Below are positions 17,801 to 25,850 of a DNA stretch of 64,000 nt, piece after piece (position 1 is the stretch's first letter; every line of letters begins with the position of its first letter). The notes under the pieces were generated by a model. That model worked only from the letters and a program-made list of their open reading frames with translations. It was not told where the DNA came from and made no database searches. The stretch comes from an uncultured Shewanella sp. (GTDB lineage: Bacteria; Pseudomonadota; Gammaproteobacteria; Enterobacterales; Shewanellaceae): NCBI RefSeq assembly GCF_947491715.1, contig NZ_CANLKR010000002.1:248001-312000 (forward strand). The letters run 5' to 3'. Both the position numbers and the translations under genes were made by a program.

Positions 17801-20800
17801 GGTTACCGATAACATTATCGGTTCATCTATGGCCCAGCTTAAAGCCAGCGCGGCCCAAGCCGCCGCCGAAAGCTACGCGCTTGCCAAAGCCAATGTGGTT
17901 GAAACCACCGCCGCTGCTTATGCTGACGGGCTGGTGAGTGCTGAGGAGTTGCGGGCCATAGCCGATGCTACGGCCAAGGCGGATGCGGCCAAACAAGCCG
18001 CTATTGATGCAGCAGAGTTAGATGCCACCGCCAAAGCGGCAGCCGCGCAAAGTGCGGCAGAAAGCTATGCACTGGCCAAAGCAACACTTGCGGAAACCAC
18101 ATCAAAAGCCCACGCTGACGGGGTGGTGGATGCAGCTGAACAGCGAGCGATTGCGGATGCCACGGCGAAAGCGGACGCCGCCAAAGCGCAAGCCATAGCG
18201 GCAGCAGAGTTAGATGCCACCGCCAAGGCGGCAGCCGCGCAAAGTGCGGCAGAAAGCTATGCACTGGCCAAAGCAACACTTGCGGAAACCACATCAAAAG
18301 CCCACGCCGACGGGGTGGTGGATGCAGCTGAACAGCGAGCGATTGCAGATGCTACGGCGAAAGCAGACGCCGCCAAAGCACAGGCCATAGCAGCAGCGGC
18401 ACTGGATGCGACCATTAAGGCCGACGCCGTTTATCAAGCGGCCCTTGAAAACCCACTCTTAAGCAATGTGGCTTATATGCGCACTCAAGCCGACTTTTAT
18501 ATGGAGTCAGGTTTAAATGGCTATAGCCATGAGTTTGAAGGGCCTGCTAATGAGTTGGTGTCTATCCCTGAGTCTGATAGTGCGCAAGTGATAAAAGCCG
18601 GGCAATACGGTGGCAATGTATTGCGGTTAATAGGGGAGCAATACGTGTTCACCATTGGCACCTTTCCTGTGGATACGGCCAAACGCTATAAAGTGAAATT
18701 CACCGTGCGCCAGCATCAAGACAGTGAGCAAAGTAAAATCTATGCGGGGGTAGTGACGCTGGATGCGAATTATGAATTTATATCGGGAGGCAGTGGTGCC
18801 CATCGATATTGTGGTATATCCAGTGTGATTTATGAAAGTGATGGCTTTCGCACCTTTGAAGGCAGCATCACAGGCATTGGGGATGCACAGGATAACTTCA
18901 GAGCGGGCACTGTGTATGTGCGCTTGGTGGCGATAGTGAATTATCGCAATGGGACGGGCATTGCGGACATTGACGAGCTGAGTTTTTATGAGATGACAGC
19001 GCAAGGCGATCTCATTGATATTGGCATGGAAACCGTTAGCGGCTCACAGGCGAAAGCACAAGCTGCGCAAAGTGCCGCCGAAAGCTATGCCACAGCTCAA
19101 GCGCAATTGGCTGAAATCATCTCGAAAGCCCACGCCGACGGCAAAGTGGATGCTGAGGAAGCCCGCGCCATAGCCGATGCGACGGAGAAGGCAGAAGCCG
19201 CGAGAGCGCAGGCCATAGCGGCTGCCGAGTTAGATGCCACTGCCAAGGCCGAGGCGGCAAAAATCGAAGCCCAAGAATACGCACTGGCAAAAGCGGAACT
19301 GGCCGAAACCACGGCTAAGGCCCACGCTGACGGCAAAGTGGATGCAGAGGAAGCCCGCGCCATAGCCGATGCCACCGCCAAGGCGGACGCCGCGAAAGCG
19401 CAGGCCATAGCGGCTGCCGAGTTAGATGCCACGGCCAAGGCGGCAGCCGCGCAAACCGCCGCTGAAAGCTATGCCTTAGCCAAAGCAACACTTGCCGAAA
19501 CCACCTCAAAAGCCCACGCGGATGGGGTGGTGGATGCAGAAGAAGCCCGAGCCATAGCCGATGCCACTGCCAAAGCAGACGCAGCCAAACAAGCGGCCAT
19601 TAGTGCAGCCGAGTTAGATGCCACGGCCAAGGCCGAAGCCGCCCAAAGTGCGGCAGAAAGCTATGCCTTAGCTAAAGCAACACTTGCCGAAACCACCTCA
19701 AAAGCCCACGCGGATGGGGTGGTGGATGCAGCCGAACAACGCGCCATTGCGGATGCGACAGCGAAGGCGGAAGCGGCCAAAGTGCAGGCCATAGCAGCCG
19801 CTGCTTTAGATGCCACAGAGAAAGCGGATGAAGCGCAAAGTACTGCTCAAGTTGAGGCGGTTAATGCTATCGCTTTGGGAAATTTCACGGCAGGCACTGC
19901 ACTTATTCAAACCTTAATGGCCAATTCGGCTTTGTTCTTAAAGCTACAAGCTCAGCTGGGGATATTTGGTGGGCTTGCGGCTGAGGCTATCGCGGCGAAT
20001 GCCATTACCACTGAAAAACTCCATGTCACGGCTCGCAATTTAGTGAATAACTTTACTATGACGGGCCATTGTGAGGGGTGGAGTTGTGGTAATGAATGGT
20101 TATCTGAAATTCAATTTTTAGGCAAAACAGTATTAGGCATCAAAGCTCTGATAAAAAACAATTTAGAAATAAGTTCTGATTATTTTGATATTGACCACAA
20201 TAAAATCTATGAAGTGAACATCAATTTTTATAGAGAGTCGGGGGGAGATACTGGACAGCGTTATTTTGGTATGCGTGCTAGAGCTGTCAGTGATGGAGGT
20301 GATTCTGTTACACAGTTTTCAGCATCAACCCGAAACCCAATAACAGAAACGTCGAATCCTTATTTTTGGTACGGTGATATCAATGATGGAGAGTGGCGAA
20401 CAATGAAATCTTACATCGTCGGGGCGAATGTGGATATTGCAGCTATGCCTGAATGTAGTAATGTGACATGGTTTTATCAAGTAGGCTCAGATATTACCCA
20501 AGTGTGTTTACGCATGCTCAATTATTATAACAATGGCACGGAAACTATCGATTACTGGGTAAATCCCTCAGTAACAGAAATCGGTGGTGGAGTCATATCA
20601 GCCAATCAACTACTGGCTAATACAGGTTTGTTTAATACTCTAAAAGCGAAAATTGCCAATTTTGGTGGACTCACTGCTAATGAGATAAAAGCCGACAGCG
20701 CGCTCATTAATAAGTTAGTGGGTAGCAGCGCCTTATTTAATAGTCTGCAAGCACGCTTGGCCACGTTCGGCGGCCTCACTGCCAACAGCATTTCAGCGGG

Positions 20801-21500
20801 GGCTATTCTTGGCCAGCACATCAAAGCAGGTACAAAGCTCACCAGCCCGATATTAGAAGGTGGCGAAATTCGCTTAATCGGTAGCACACATATGGAAGTC
20901 ACGGCGGCCACCCCCTTTGGCCCTGATAACCTTATTCAGTGGTATGGCCCTAAAATCATGAATGGTTCCACTCCACATTGGAGTGTACTTAAAAAATCTA
21001 ACGCCATTAATTACAAAGACGACAGAGGCAATTGTCATTTCGGCGGCACGCTGTCATCGGGCACCCTCAAAAACGAAGGCACCACTAGCGTTAAAACCCG
21101 TTACTCAGTGAACTCGTACCCATTAACAGTGGGGCCGTTTTCAACATCGGGCCGCACTAAGTCTGTGGTGTTTTCTTATGACATGTCAGGAGCGGGTTAT
21201 TCTACATCAAGCAGTGTGACTAGGCCAAAACTGGGCTGGCAATTACAGCGCCGCTTAGGGACTGGCGGGTGGTCAACGGTGACCAGTGGCACTTTTAATG
21301 GCACCAGTGGGTCAATTTGGATGCCCGAATTTAGCAGGTACAGAACGTCTGAATCTTGCAGCGGCTCAACCACCTACACTGACACCAATAGAAGTACGAG
21401 TGATTTTACTTACCGAGTTAAAGTGACCAGTTATGCCCGCCATCACGGTGATACCAGTGTGACCAAACAATATCTAACCATCATAGCAATAGAGCAATAA
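14856..21500 (+). CDS. J-like tail tip/fibre protein with 64-residue repeats
   Basis: 2214 residues, the host-recognition fibre. Order: tail tip hub domain similar to lambda J (about 1-490, with VEAIYFGDELAF and later YTARKLTPPLN), fibronectin type III-like beta domains (about 490-670), an Ala-rich coiled coil of three 64-residue repeats (about 990-1190), a beta domain resembling a carbohydrate-binding fold (about 1195-1390), a second set of about four repeats (1398-1669), two further beta domains, and a Ser/Thr/Gly-rich tip (about 2060-2214) likely to contact the receptor. The ATG follows AGGAGG at ideal spacing. The frame is intact over 6.6 kb, notable in a degraded prophage. J-like identity is sure; the sub-domain calls are by eye. 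Confidence 0.85.
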   Translation: MGKVVDALVDGTPLGKVAFDAEGIDAWWEVGVGKYLRESMMPAMPDDFENEAMQQQQMLRSSTEARRSIYGRAMVSGPIVFSEETGTDNEYLHIVLPLASHGCEAVEAIYFGDELAFENGVMKAPFNEHARINVHLGNQTSADSDLVNECANWTERHVGRGITYLAVRLQHDQEVFSNGVPNVKALVRGKPIYDPRKDSTVGGMGSHRWNDSGTWEWSDNWALCVLDFTLFESGVGADIDEINLTAYALAANDSDELVEYDEEGNTEPRYTCNGTFTQSMTPTSVLDKLLIAGAGMQTYVSGQYHLYAGVYQGPAVMDITEDDLAGEVSIRSFTPRASLCNAVRGTFVDPENFFQPTDFPPYESSYYQAQDNGEYIDHDIDLAFTQSVYTGQRLAKLYLELNRAGQKLTLSLNMIGLGLAVGKVVQVNLPRLGINKAYLVVDWAFDFGKPIKVVLKETHPDLYDYDKGSYTARKLTPPLNLPNASNVPTVANLTWQALGDDANWQGVLSWSAPGGNSSYRYRLEITDTSDRLVYQANPDTAQHHVPKLDVGTYTCKVWAVNLFSNRSNVPAMLSIGSDAPPPVVGIEVIAGALELVLKPQTAVLIANSTTFEVLGSISNDFSGAMHIGSGKEIIWPTLHPNTTYFVWARSKNNYGVSSYFGPRNVQTSSDNTSLVALLGDSFKSYSWFAWADDNQGTGFTTNESQGENKVWMGIATDKETASPSGNWEDYTWSKIQTEIPPVFTPEEETQLDNIMAGRLPDGSDDLLALQAALNNSNLSNNLLNAQQLLSQGISAFELGGETPAGALLKAQEAEQAAIETALITAKTDPLLSNNVTENNVTRIARPGGGTYSRHEYNVVGAIKIALPVFYSNTMLSFYVDVYDYREGKSFSLYVSGYNYAATPTWKQHTAKIMGDSQSDHAVRFGDDGVNTCIWIGETTSLFYYPKVAVRDVQAGYSSYDIATWATGWQVSQVTTFDNVQHVVTDNIIGSSMAQLKASAAQAAAESYALAKANVVETTAAAYADGLVSAEELRAIADATAKADAAKQAAIDAAELDATAKAAAAQSAAESYALAKATLAETTSKAHADGVVDAAEQRAIADATAKADAAKAQAIAAAELDATAKAAAAQSAAESYALAKATLAETTSKAHADGVVDAAEQRAIADATAKADAAKAQAIAAAALDATIKADAVYQAALENPLLSNVAYMRTQADFYMESGLNGYSHEFEGPANELVSIPESDSAQVIKAGQYGGNVLRLIGEQYVFTIGTFPVDTAKRYKVKFTVRQHQDSEQSKIYAGVVTLDANYEFISGGSGAHRYCGISSVIYESDGFRTFEGSITGIGDAQDNFRAGTVYVRLVAIVNYRNGTGIADIDELSFYEMTAQGDLIDIGMETVSGSQAKAQAAQSAAESYATAQAQLAEIISKAHADGKVDAEEARAIADATEKAEAARAQAIAAAELDATAKAEAAKIEAQEYALAKAELAETTAKAHADGKVDAEEARAIADATAKADAAKAQAIAAAELDATAKAAAAQTAAESYALAKATLAETTSKAHADGVVDAEEARAIADATAKADAAKQAAISAAELDATAKAEAAQSAAESYALAKATLAETTSKAHADGVVDAAEQRAIADATAKAEAAKVQAIAAAALDATEKADEAQSTAQVEAVNAIALGNFTAGTALIQTLMANSALFLKLQAQLGIFGGLAAEAIAANAITTEKLHVTARNLVNNFTMTGHCEGWSCGNEWLSEIQFLGKTVLGIKALIKNNLEISSDYFDIDHNKIYEVNINFYRESGGDTGQRYFGMRARAVSDGGDSVTQFSASTRNPITETSNPYFWYGDINDGEWRTMKSYIVGANVDIAAMPECSNVTWFYQVGSDITQVCLRMLNYYNNGTETIDYWVNPSVTEIGGGVISANQLLANTGLFNTLKAKIANFGGLTANEIKADSALINKLVGSSALFNSLQARLATFGGLTANSISAGAILGQHIKAGTKLTSPILEGGEIRLIGSTHMEVTAATPFGPDNLIQWYGPKIMNGSTPHWSVLKKSNAINYKDDRGNCHFGGTLSSGTLKNEGTTSVKTRYSVNSYPLTVGPFSTSGRTKSVVFSYDMSGAGYSTSSSVTRPKLGWQLQRRLGTGGWSTVTSGTFNGTSGSIWMPEFSRYRTSESCSGSTTYTDTNRSTSDFTYRVKVTSYARHHGDTSVTKQYLTIIAIEQ
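17827..18420 (+). repeat. 192-bp tandem repeats in the fibre gene, block 1
   Basis: Three in-frame units of 192 bp (64 residues), spacing checked between the GAG codons at 18015 and 18207. Each unit contains AAESYALAKA, then KAHADG and RAIADATAKA. Units 2 and 3 are nearly identical at DNA level, which suggests recent duplication. The heptad-like Ala pattern predicts a long coiled-coil shaft segment. Confidence 0.85.
19048..19851 (+). repeat. 192-bp tandem repeats in the fibre gene, block 2
   Basis: About four more units of the same 64-residue repeat, separated from block 1 by a roughly 600-bp non-repeated domain. The units mix two versions (KVDAEEARAIADA and VVDAAEQRAIADA), as expected after unequal crossing-over between copies. 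Expansion or contraction would change shaft length without breaking the frame. Confidence 0.85.
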
Positions 21501-21512
21501 AAGGAGAGCAAC

Positions 21513-21893
21513 ATGGCGCTAAATATGCCAAGTATCGAAATGTCCAGTGGAATAACGGTAACCGACCCGTGTCTGGTGATCAGTCAACTATCGACCAGTA
21601 ACAACTTGTCACTGAGTGAAACCCTCGACAATAGCAATGAGTTAGCGATAGTCGAAGGTGGGGCACATGTGTGTACCTTTCAGTTAAGTGTGTTTGCCAG
21701 CGAGCAAGCCATTACTGAGGACAGGCCACCGATTGATCAAGTGCGTGACGGCTATAACATCCATATCTATCAAATCAGATTAGAAGATGACTTATACACA
21801 GACATGACACCACGAGAGGCGGCCTATTCGTACTTAAAAACTCTTGACGAGTACAGTACCGCCACAGATTGCCCAGAGAACACTACGATTTAA
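21513..21893 (+). CDS. Phage protein after the fibre gene, unknown
   Basis: 126 residues, last gene of the phage operon, 12 bases after the fibre stop and preceded by a strong AAGGAGAG. Beta-rich N-terminal half (SSGITVTDPCLVISQLST) and a helical end. Position suggests a fibre-associated or assembly protein, but no family is recognised. A strong terminator follows. Confidence 0.65.
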   Translation: MALNMPSIEMSSGITVTDPCLVISQLSTSNNLSLSETLDNSNELAIVEGGAHVCTFQLSVFASEQAITEDRPPIDQVRDGYNIHIYQIRLEDDLYTDMTPREAAYSYLKTLDEYSTATDCPENTTI

Positions 21894-21910
21894 CTTACTT
21901 ACAGACAGTA

Positions 21911-21943
21911 AAAAGCCGTTTAACCTAACATTAAACGGCTTTT
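21911..21943. terminator. Intrinsic terminator of the phage operon
   Basis: AAAAGCCGTTTAA, 7-base loop, TTAAACGGCTTTT. A perfect 13-bp stem with As and Ts at its base, so it can work in both directions. It marks the 3' end of the phage structural operon. Confidence 0.85.
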
Positions 21944-22310
21944 AAGGCGGCGTTAAACAGCATTCAGTGAGCAGCAAAAGAGGCCATTTTTAAGGAAAAG
22001 AAAATAAATCACTTTCTAGTTAGAGCACCTCAACTAGAAAGTTACTTTCTAGTTGGGGTACTTACTTTCTAGTTATTGAATATTATTTAAAATCAGTTGG
22101 TTACTTAGTATTGAATTGAAATGTCTTACATAATAACTAGAAAGAAAATAAAGGACTCTTAACGGGGAATGAGGACTACTTATTTGTTTTATAAGTAAAA
22201 ATAGAGCAAGATTTTAAACTGTTTTTTTTCCAAACCCGCCGATTATTTTTCCCAAACCGCGCGACCCGCTACACGAGTGATGAATATATGGGAGTATGGA
22301 GTAGAGGTAA
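21944..22310. other. Intergenic region at the right phage edge
   Basis: No coding frame seen. Contains the motif array at 22011-22145 and then AT-rich DNA up to the tRNA terminator. The right end of the original prophage probably lies here, but I could not identify a target-site duplication or a terminal CA. Confidence 0.5.
22011..22145. repeat. Five-copy array of ACTTTCTAGTT / AACTAGAAAGT
   Basis: Direct copies at 22011-22021, 22044-22054 and 22064-22074; inverted copies at 22032-22042 and 22135-22145 (last base differs). Two direct copies are 20 bp apart, and the first inverted pair forms a hairpin. Mu-type phages carry several transposase-binding sites at each end, and the location just past the phage genes fits that, but the motif does not match Mu itself. 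Alternatives are a regulator-binding array or a small mobile repeat. Confidence 0.7.
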
Positions 22311-22311
22311 T

Positions 22312-22341
22312 AAAAAAGCCTATCATAAGATAGGCTTTTTT
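22312..22341 (-). terminator. Intrinsic terminator of tRNA-Pro
   Basis: AAAAAAGCCTATC, 4-base loop, GATAGGCTTTTTT. Read on the minus strand it lies 10 bases after the tRNA 3' end with a clear U-run. Confidence 0.85.
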
Positions 22342-22350
22342 ATTTGAATG

Positions 22351-22427
22351 TGGTCGGTATGAGAGGATTCGAACCTCCGACCCCTGACACCCCATGACAG
22401 TGCGCTACCGGGCTGCGCTACATACCG
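22351..22427 (-). tRNA. tRNA-Pro (anticodon GGG)
   Basis: 77 bases on the minus strand with encoded CCA. The acceptor stem CGGTATG pairs with CATACCG, the D arm is GCGC...GCGC, the anticodon loop ATGGGGT gives anticodon GGG, and the T arm contains GGTTCGAATCC. The anticodon stem has the same U-U mismatch as E. coli proL, to which it aligns almost throughout. Its 3' end faces the phage remnant, a position often used for integration, but no second copy of the tRNA end was found on the left side. Confidence 0.95.
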
Positions 22428-22589
22428 ATTTTTCATCCAACACATCGTTTACTATTGCTAGCTATGGGGGCTGTGTCGGTGTGAGACGCACTTTATCAAG
22501 AGGGCGATGCTAGCGCAAGTCATAAATGTAAATAACCGAATTGATTGCTTAGTTTATAATCTCGCGCGGTATTGATGGCCTATTTTTCG

Positions 22590-24392
22590 TTAATGACTAT
22601 GAAAACGTTGGCTTTCATTCATGACTTGAATTAAGTCTTGAGCTTGCATTTTCTTGTTTAATCGAGATTGGTAATTTTTATCAAAAATACGATATTTACC
22701 GTGGCGATTGATCACTGTAATTTCATCTTTTTGATAAATAGCAAAAATACGGTTGTCGCCCACATACACCCAAGGTTCTTTACTGGGTTGCGTCAAGGTG
22801 CGTCCCGCACTGTAATCGCTGGCAGGATTGCTACAACCCAATACTTGAGACATGAGCGTGGGGGCGAGCCCATAATGACTGGTGCGATAGGGCACAGTAC
22901 TGGGAATTTTCTGATCTGGCCAATGGATCACAAAAGGGACTTCGACACTTTGTGGCATCAAATTGACTCTCGCTTCGTTACTGTTACTGGTGAGCATTTT
23001 ACCCGTTGCGCCAGTAATGATGACTAAGGTATTGCTAGGCACTTTTTTGAGCAGTACTTTTAATTGGTCATCAATAAAGTTTAAAGATTGACGATATTGA
23101 TTAAAAAGGACTTTTTGAGCAGGTTTTAATGCGACATCGGATTTGACCGTTTTAATACCTAAAAAGCCCACAGGTGTATCATAGCTATCGGGGGCGGTTA
23201 AGTTGACGAGTGCAAACCAAGGAGCTGTTTGTGCATTTTGCCATTGTTTGAAGTGTTTAATGGTGTTTAAATCCGCTTCTGCTGCCCCATTCATGTTACT
23301 GGATGGCACTAGGGTAAAGTCATCAAAAATAGCCTGCGGTTGAATATTGAGCGAGCGTCCACTAAAGAGGTTGAGGTGATAACCTTGTTGTTTAAAGGTT
23401 TGGGTCATTAATGGACTCTGGTAGTGAAGATCATTGGCGGAAATATAATTGCCTTGTAGGCCATATAACAGTGAAAACATGCCACTATCAAATTGATTTC
23501 CACCACTTAAATGATTGCTATAATTTTGGTTTTGGTTGCGATATTGACTAAAGAACGGCATGGAGTATTCATCGGCAATATCTGCTCTGAAACTGTCTAT
23601 GGCAATCAGTAATACATTGGCTTTACCATAGCTTGCATTTTCTGTGTGACACTGTAATGGATTAATGGGGTAGTTGAGGCTATTTTTTCTTGGGGTTTTC
23701 GGATCGTTTTTTGAGCGGCTATCAATGCCATAACTTTCCATTAAAGAGCGAGCTGTCGCAGGATAGGACAGGGGATAGGCATCATCAAAGCGAGTGATTT
23801 CAGTGATATCGGCGGCGTCTCCCCAAATATGAATAAGGTGACTGCTAACAAAACAAACACCAATAAAGGCGACCACTTTGTTGCCCAAATTCTTTTTACT
23901 GATTTTGTTAATGCGTTTCCAAATAAAATTCGCGGCAACTAACTCTAAGATCAATATGCCGATAGGTGTCACAATGTAGGATGTACCTCGTAGCAAGGCA
24001 TGCAAATTTGCCCAAGCTAAATCAAAGACAAAAGGACTGAGGTGTAAGCCATAGTCGTCATAAATGATAGTGTCATAAAGGAGGATACAAAGCCCTACGG
24101 TGGCTAAAACTGCGGCCAGTCCCCGTAAAATTTTGGAATAGGGCAATAATAGAGTAATGGGAAATAAACACACTAAATAGACAATAAAAGCCAAAAAGCT
24201 AAATTGTCCTACGGTGAGCAAGAATAAATAGCCCCAACCGATCATGGAGTCTGGGTAACCGATATTTTCAAGATAACGCAGGCCGACTATCATGGCTAGA
24301 AAACCATTAAAGAAGGCAAACCAATGTCCCCAGTTGACTAAGTGCGAGACGCGATCACGTCCCATTTGTTTTTCTCGCTCGACCATATTCAT
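22590..24392 (-). CDS. yejM: Inner-membrane sulfatase-like protein YejM (PbgA/LapC)
   Basis: 600 residues. Five N-terminal membrane helices (about 20-185, DUF3413 region) are followed by a periplasmic alkaline-phosphatase-fold domain from about 245 (NVLLIAIDSFRADIADE). In Enterobacteria this essential protein (PbgA/LapC) senses LPS at the inner membrane and controls LpxC turnover through LapB. The family is regarded as lacking normal sulfatase activity; the Thr/Ser nucleophile region here reads AIDSFRAD. The start is either 24392 or the second ATG at 24386, which has better spacing to AAGCGGA. yejL lies upstream in the same direction. Confidence 0.92.
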   Translation of the reverse strand: MNMVEREKQMGRDRVSHLVNWGHWFAFFNGFLAMIVGLRYLENIGYPDSMIGWGYLFLLTVGQFSFLAFIVYLVCLFPITLLLPYSKILRGLAAVLATVGLCILLYDTIIYDDYGLHLSPFVFDLAWANLHALLRGTSYIVTPIGILILELVAANFIWKRINKISKKNLGNKVVAFIGVCFVSSHLIHIWGDAADITEITRFDDAYPLSYPATARSLMESYGIDSRSKNDPKTPRKNSLNYPINPLQCHTENASYGKANVLLIAIDSFRADIADEYSMPFFSQYRNQNQNYSNHLSGGNQFDSGMFSLLYGLQGNYISANDLHYQSPLMTQTFKQQGYHLNLFSGRSLNIQPQAIFDDFTLVPSSNMNGAAEADLNTIKHFKQWQNAQTAPWFALVNLTAPDSYDTPVGFLGIKTVKSDVALKPAQKVLFNQYRQSLNFIDDQLKVLLKKVPSNTLVIITGATGKMLTSNSNEARVNLMPQSVEVPFVIHWPDQKIPSTVPYRTSHYGLAPTLMSQVLGCSNPASDYSAGRTLTQPSKEPWVYVGDNRIFAIYQKDEITVINRHGKYRIFDKNYQSRLNKKMQAQDLIQVMNESQRFHSH

Positions 24393-24465
24393 CCGCTTCA
24401 GTTATATAAAATGAGAGGACTGGACAATCATCGTGACGTAGCCAGTCTCACATATGTACTTAATA

Positions 24466-24684
24466 TTAGTTATTTTTCACTGAATTTGATAGTGCTTTTG
24501 CAAATTGTTCCGTCACTTCAGCTCTCGCTTCTGCTGGCACTTTGCTTGTCAGTAAATGGGTAACGCAATTGCCTAGTGCCATGAGTGACAGATCGGTAGG
24601 TGATTGATGTTTATCAAGTACTGCTAATAATTCAGCAATAATCGACTCAACTTGTGTGTTAGTATATTTTGATTGGATAGCCAT
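24466..24684 (-). CDS. yejL: YejL family protein (DUF1414)
   Basis: 72 residues from the ATG at 24684 (MAIQSKYTNTQVESI); codons further upstream in the frame do not belong to the family. Small helical protein of unknown function, about the same length as E. coli YejL (75). It lies between yejM and the divergent yejK as in enterobacteria. The 77-base gap to yejK must hold both promoters. Confidence 0.9.
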   Translation of the reverse strand: MAIQSKYTNTQVESIIAELLAVLDKHQSPTDLSLMALGNCVTHLLTSKVPAEARAEVTEQFAKALSNSVKNN

Positions 24685-24761
24685 AATATAAAAATGTTTC
24701 ACTTTTAATTTAATTAGCAGCATATAATAACGGATTTCTTCTATTATCACTATCGAGGCTT

Positions 24762-25790
24762 ATGAGTATTCACGTCGAACAAGCAATTATTCATGCAATT
24801 TCTCAAAATACTGAGGGACAACTCAGTTGTCGATTGCGTCCACAACCTTTATTAAACAGTCAAGCCGTTGAGATCATGCTTGATGAGCTGCATCAAACTT
24901 ATACCAGCAAAGCGGGTAAAGGCTTTGGTCACTTTGGTATTTCAGGGGAAGACGGTGAAGCCAATCCGGCTTTTGAAAATGCCTTAACAAATTACCGCTC
25001 TGGTCAATTGGGCTTCGTAGAGTTTTCTGGTCTTGCCAGTCAATTACTGCAAGAGGAACTGGCAAAGTATGATTTCAGTCAAGGGGGCTTTTTACTGCTG
25101 TCTTGTTATACCTATATGACGAGTGATTATTTATTTGTGTCGCTTCTCAACGCAAAATCATCGATGACAGTATTAGATGATATGGAGCTGTCGGAAAACA
25201 CCCATTTAGATTTGAATAATGTGCAATTAGCGGCACGTATCGATTTAACGGAATGGCAGGCGGATAAAAGTTCACGCAAATATATTTCTTTTGTGCGAGG
25301 GCGAGCCGGACGCAAAGTCGCAGACTTCTTTCTTGATTTTATGGGTTGTGTGGAAGGAGTGAATACGAAAGCGCAAAATAAATCTTTATTAACGGCGGTT
25401 GAAGATTTTGTCGCCAGTAGTGAGCTGACAAAAGATGAGCGTCAGCAAACCCGTGAGCGGGTTTTTGATTATTGCAGCGAGCGTTGTGATAGTGGTGCAG
25501 ATATTGAAATTAAAGATTTAGCGGATGAGCTTGCCGACCAAGGTATGGAGTCATTTTATGACTTTGCACAAGGGGGGGATTATGCACTGGAAGATGAATT
25601 TCCGGCGGACAAACCTACCTTAAGACAATTGAAAAAGTTCTCTGGCACTGGTGGTGGCGTGAGCTTGAGTTTTGATGGTACGCATTTAGGGGAGAGAGTG
25701 ATCTACGATCCTATTTCTGACACTATCATGATCAAAGGTGTGCCGGCTAATTTGAAAGATCAATTGGATCGCCGCTTAAAAGGTGAGTAG
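24762..25790 (+). CDS. yejK: Nucleoid-associated protein YejK (NdpA)
   Basis: 342 residues, standard length. Conserved segments: [15 protein letters not shown] at the start, [20 protein letters not shown] near 110, [23 protein letters not shown] near 170. A nucleoid-associated DNA-binding protein. Divergent from yejL-yejM, followed by a bidirectional terminator. Preceded by GAGG. Confidence 0.95.
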   Translation: MSIHVEQAIIHAISQNTEGQLSCRLRPQPLLNSQAVEIMLDELHQTYTSKAGKGFGHFGISGEDGEANPAFENALTNYRSGQLGFVEFSGLASQLLQEELAKYDFSQGGFLLLSCYTYMTSDYLFVSLLNAKSSMTVLDDMELSENTHLDLNNVQLAARIDLTEWQADKSSRKYISFVRGRAGRKVADFFLDFMGCVEGVNTKAQNKSLLTAVEDFVASSELTKDERQQTRERVFDYCSERCDSGADIEIKDLADELADQGMESFYDFAQGGDYALEDEFPADKPTLRQLKKFSGTGGGVSLSFDGTHLGERVIYDPISDTIMIKGVPANLKDQLDRRLKGE

Positions 25791-25807
25791 AGGCCGTAAT
25801 CTTTCAG

Positions 25808-25833
25808 TAAAAGCACTCAATTGAGTGCTTTTA
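25808..25833. terminator. Bidirectional terminator between yejK and dihydroorotase gene
   Basis: AAAAGCACTC-AATT-GAGTGCTTTT, a perfect stem with A and T runs, shared by the two converging genes. Confidence 0.85.
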
Positions 25834-25850
25834 TACATAGAGAAGGAATG

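Larger units (their letters stand above)
3745..21943 (+). mobile_element. Mu-like siphophage prophage remnant (head and tail genes only)
   Basis: A continuous plus-strand set of structural genes: Mu-type I, T, gp35, gp36 and gp37, then siphovirus tail genes ending in a J-like fibre protein and a terminator at 21911-21943. This hybrid order is known from Mu-like siphophages such as D3112 and B3. The early half (repressor, transposases A and B), terminase, portal, the gp30/G head genes and lysis genes are absent, and host-type DNA begins within about 2.3 kb on the left. By this reading it is a deletion remnant that cannot form a particle on its own. GC is visibly higher than in the flanking accessory genes. 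Confidence 0.85.

Noticed and set aside
17488..17937. Alternative plus-strand frame of 149 codons in the fibre gene
   Set aside because: Lies fully inside the fibre gene in another frame with no start signal; the fibre frame is uninterrupted.
18001..19509. Antisense frames in the fibre repeats with repeated Trp/Arg/Pro proteins
   Set aside because: Produced by the Ala-rich repeat read backwards; not independent genes.
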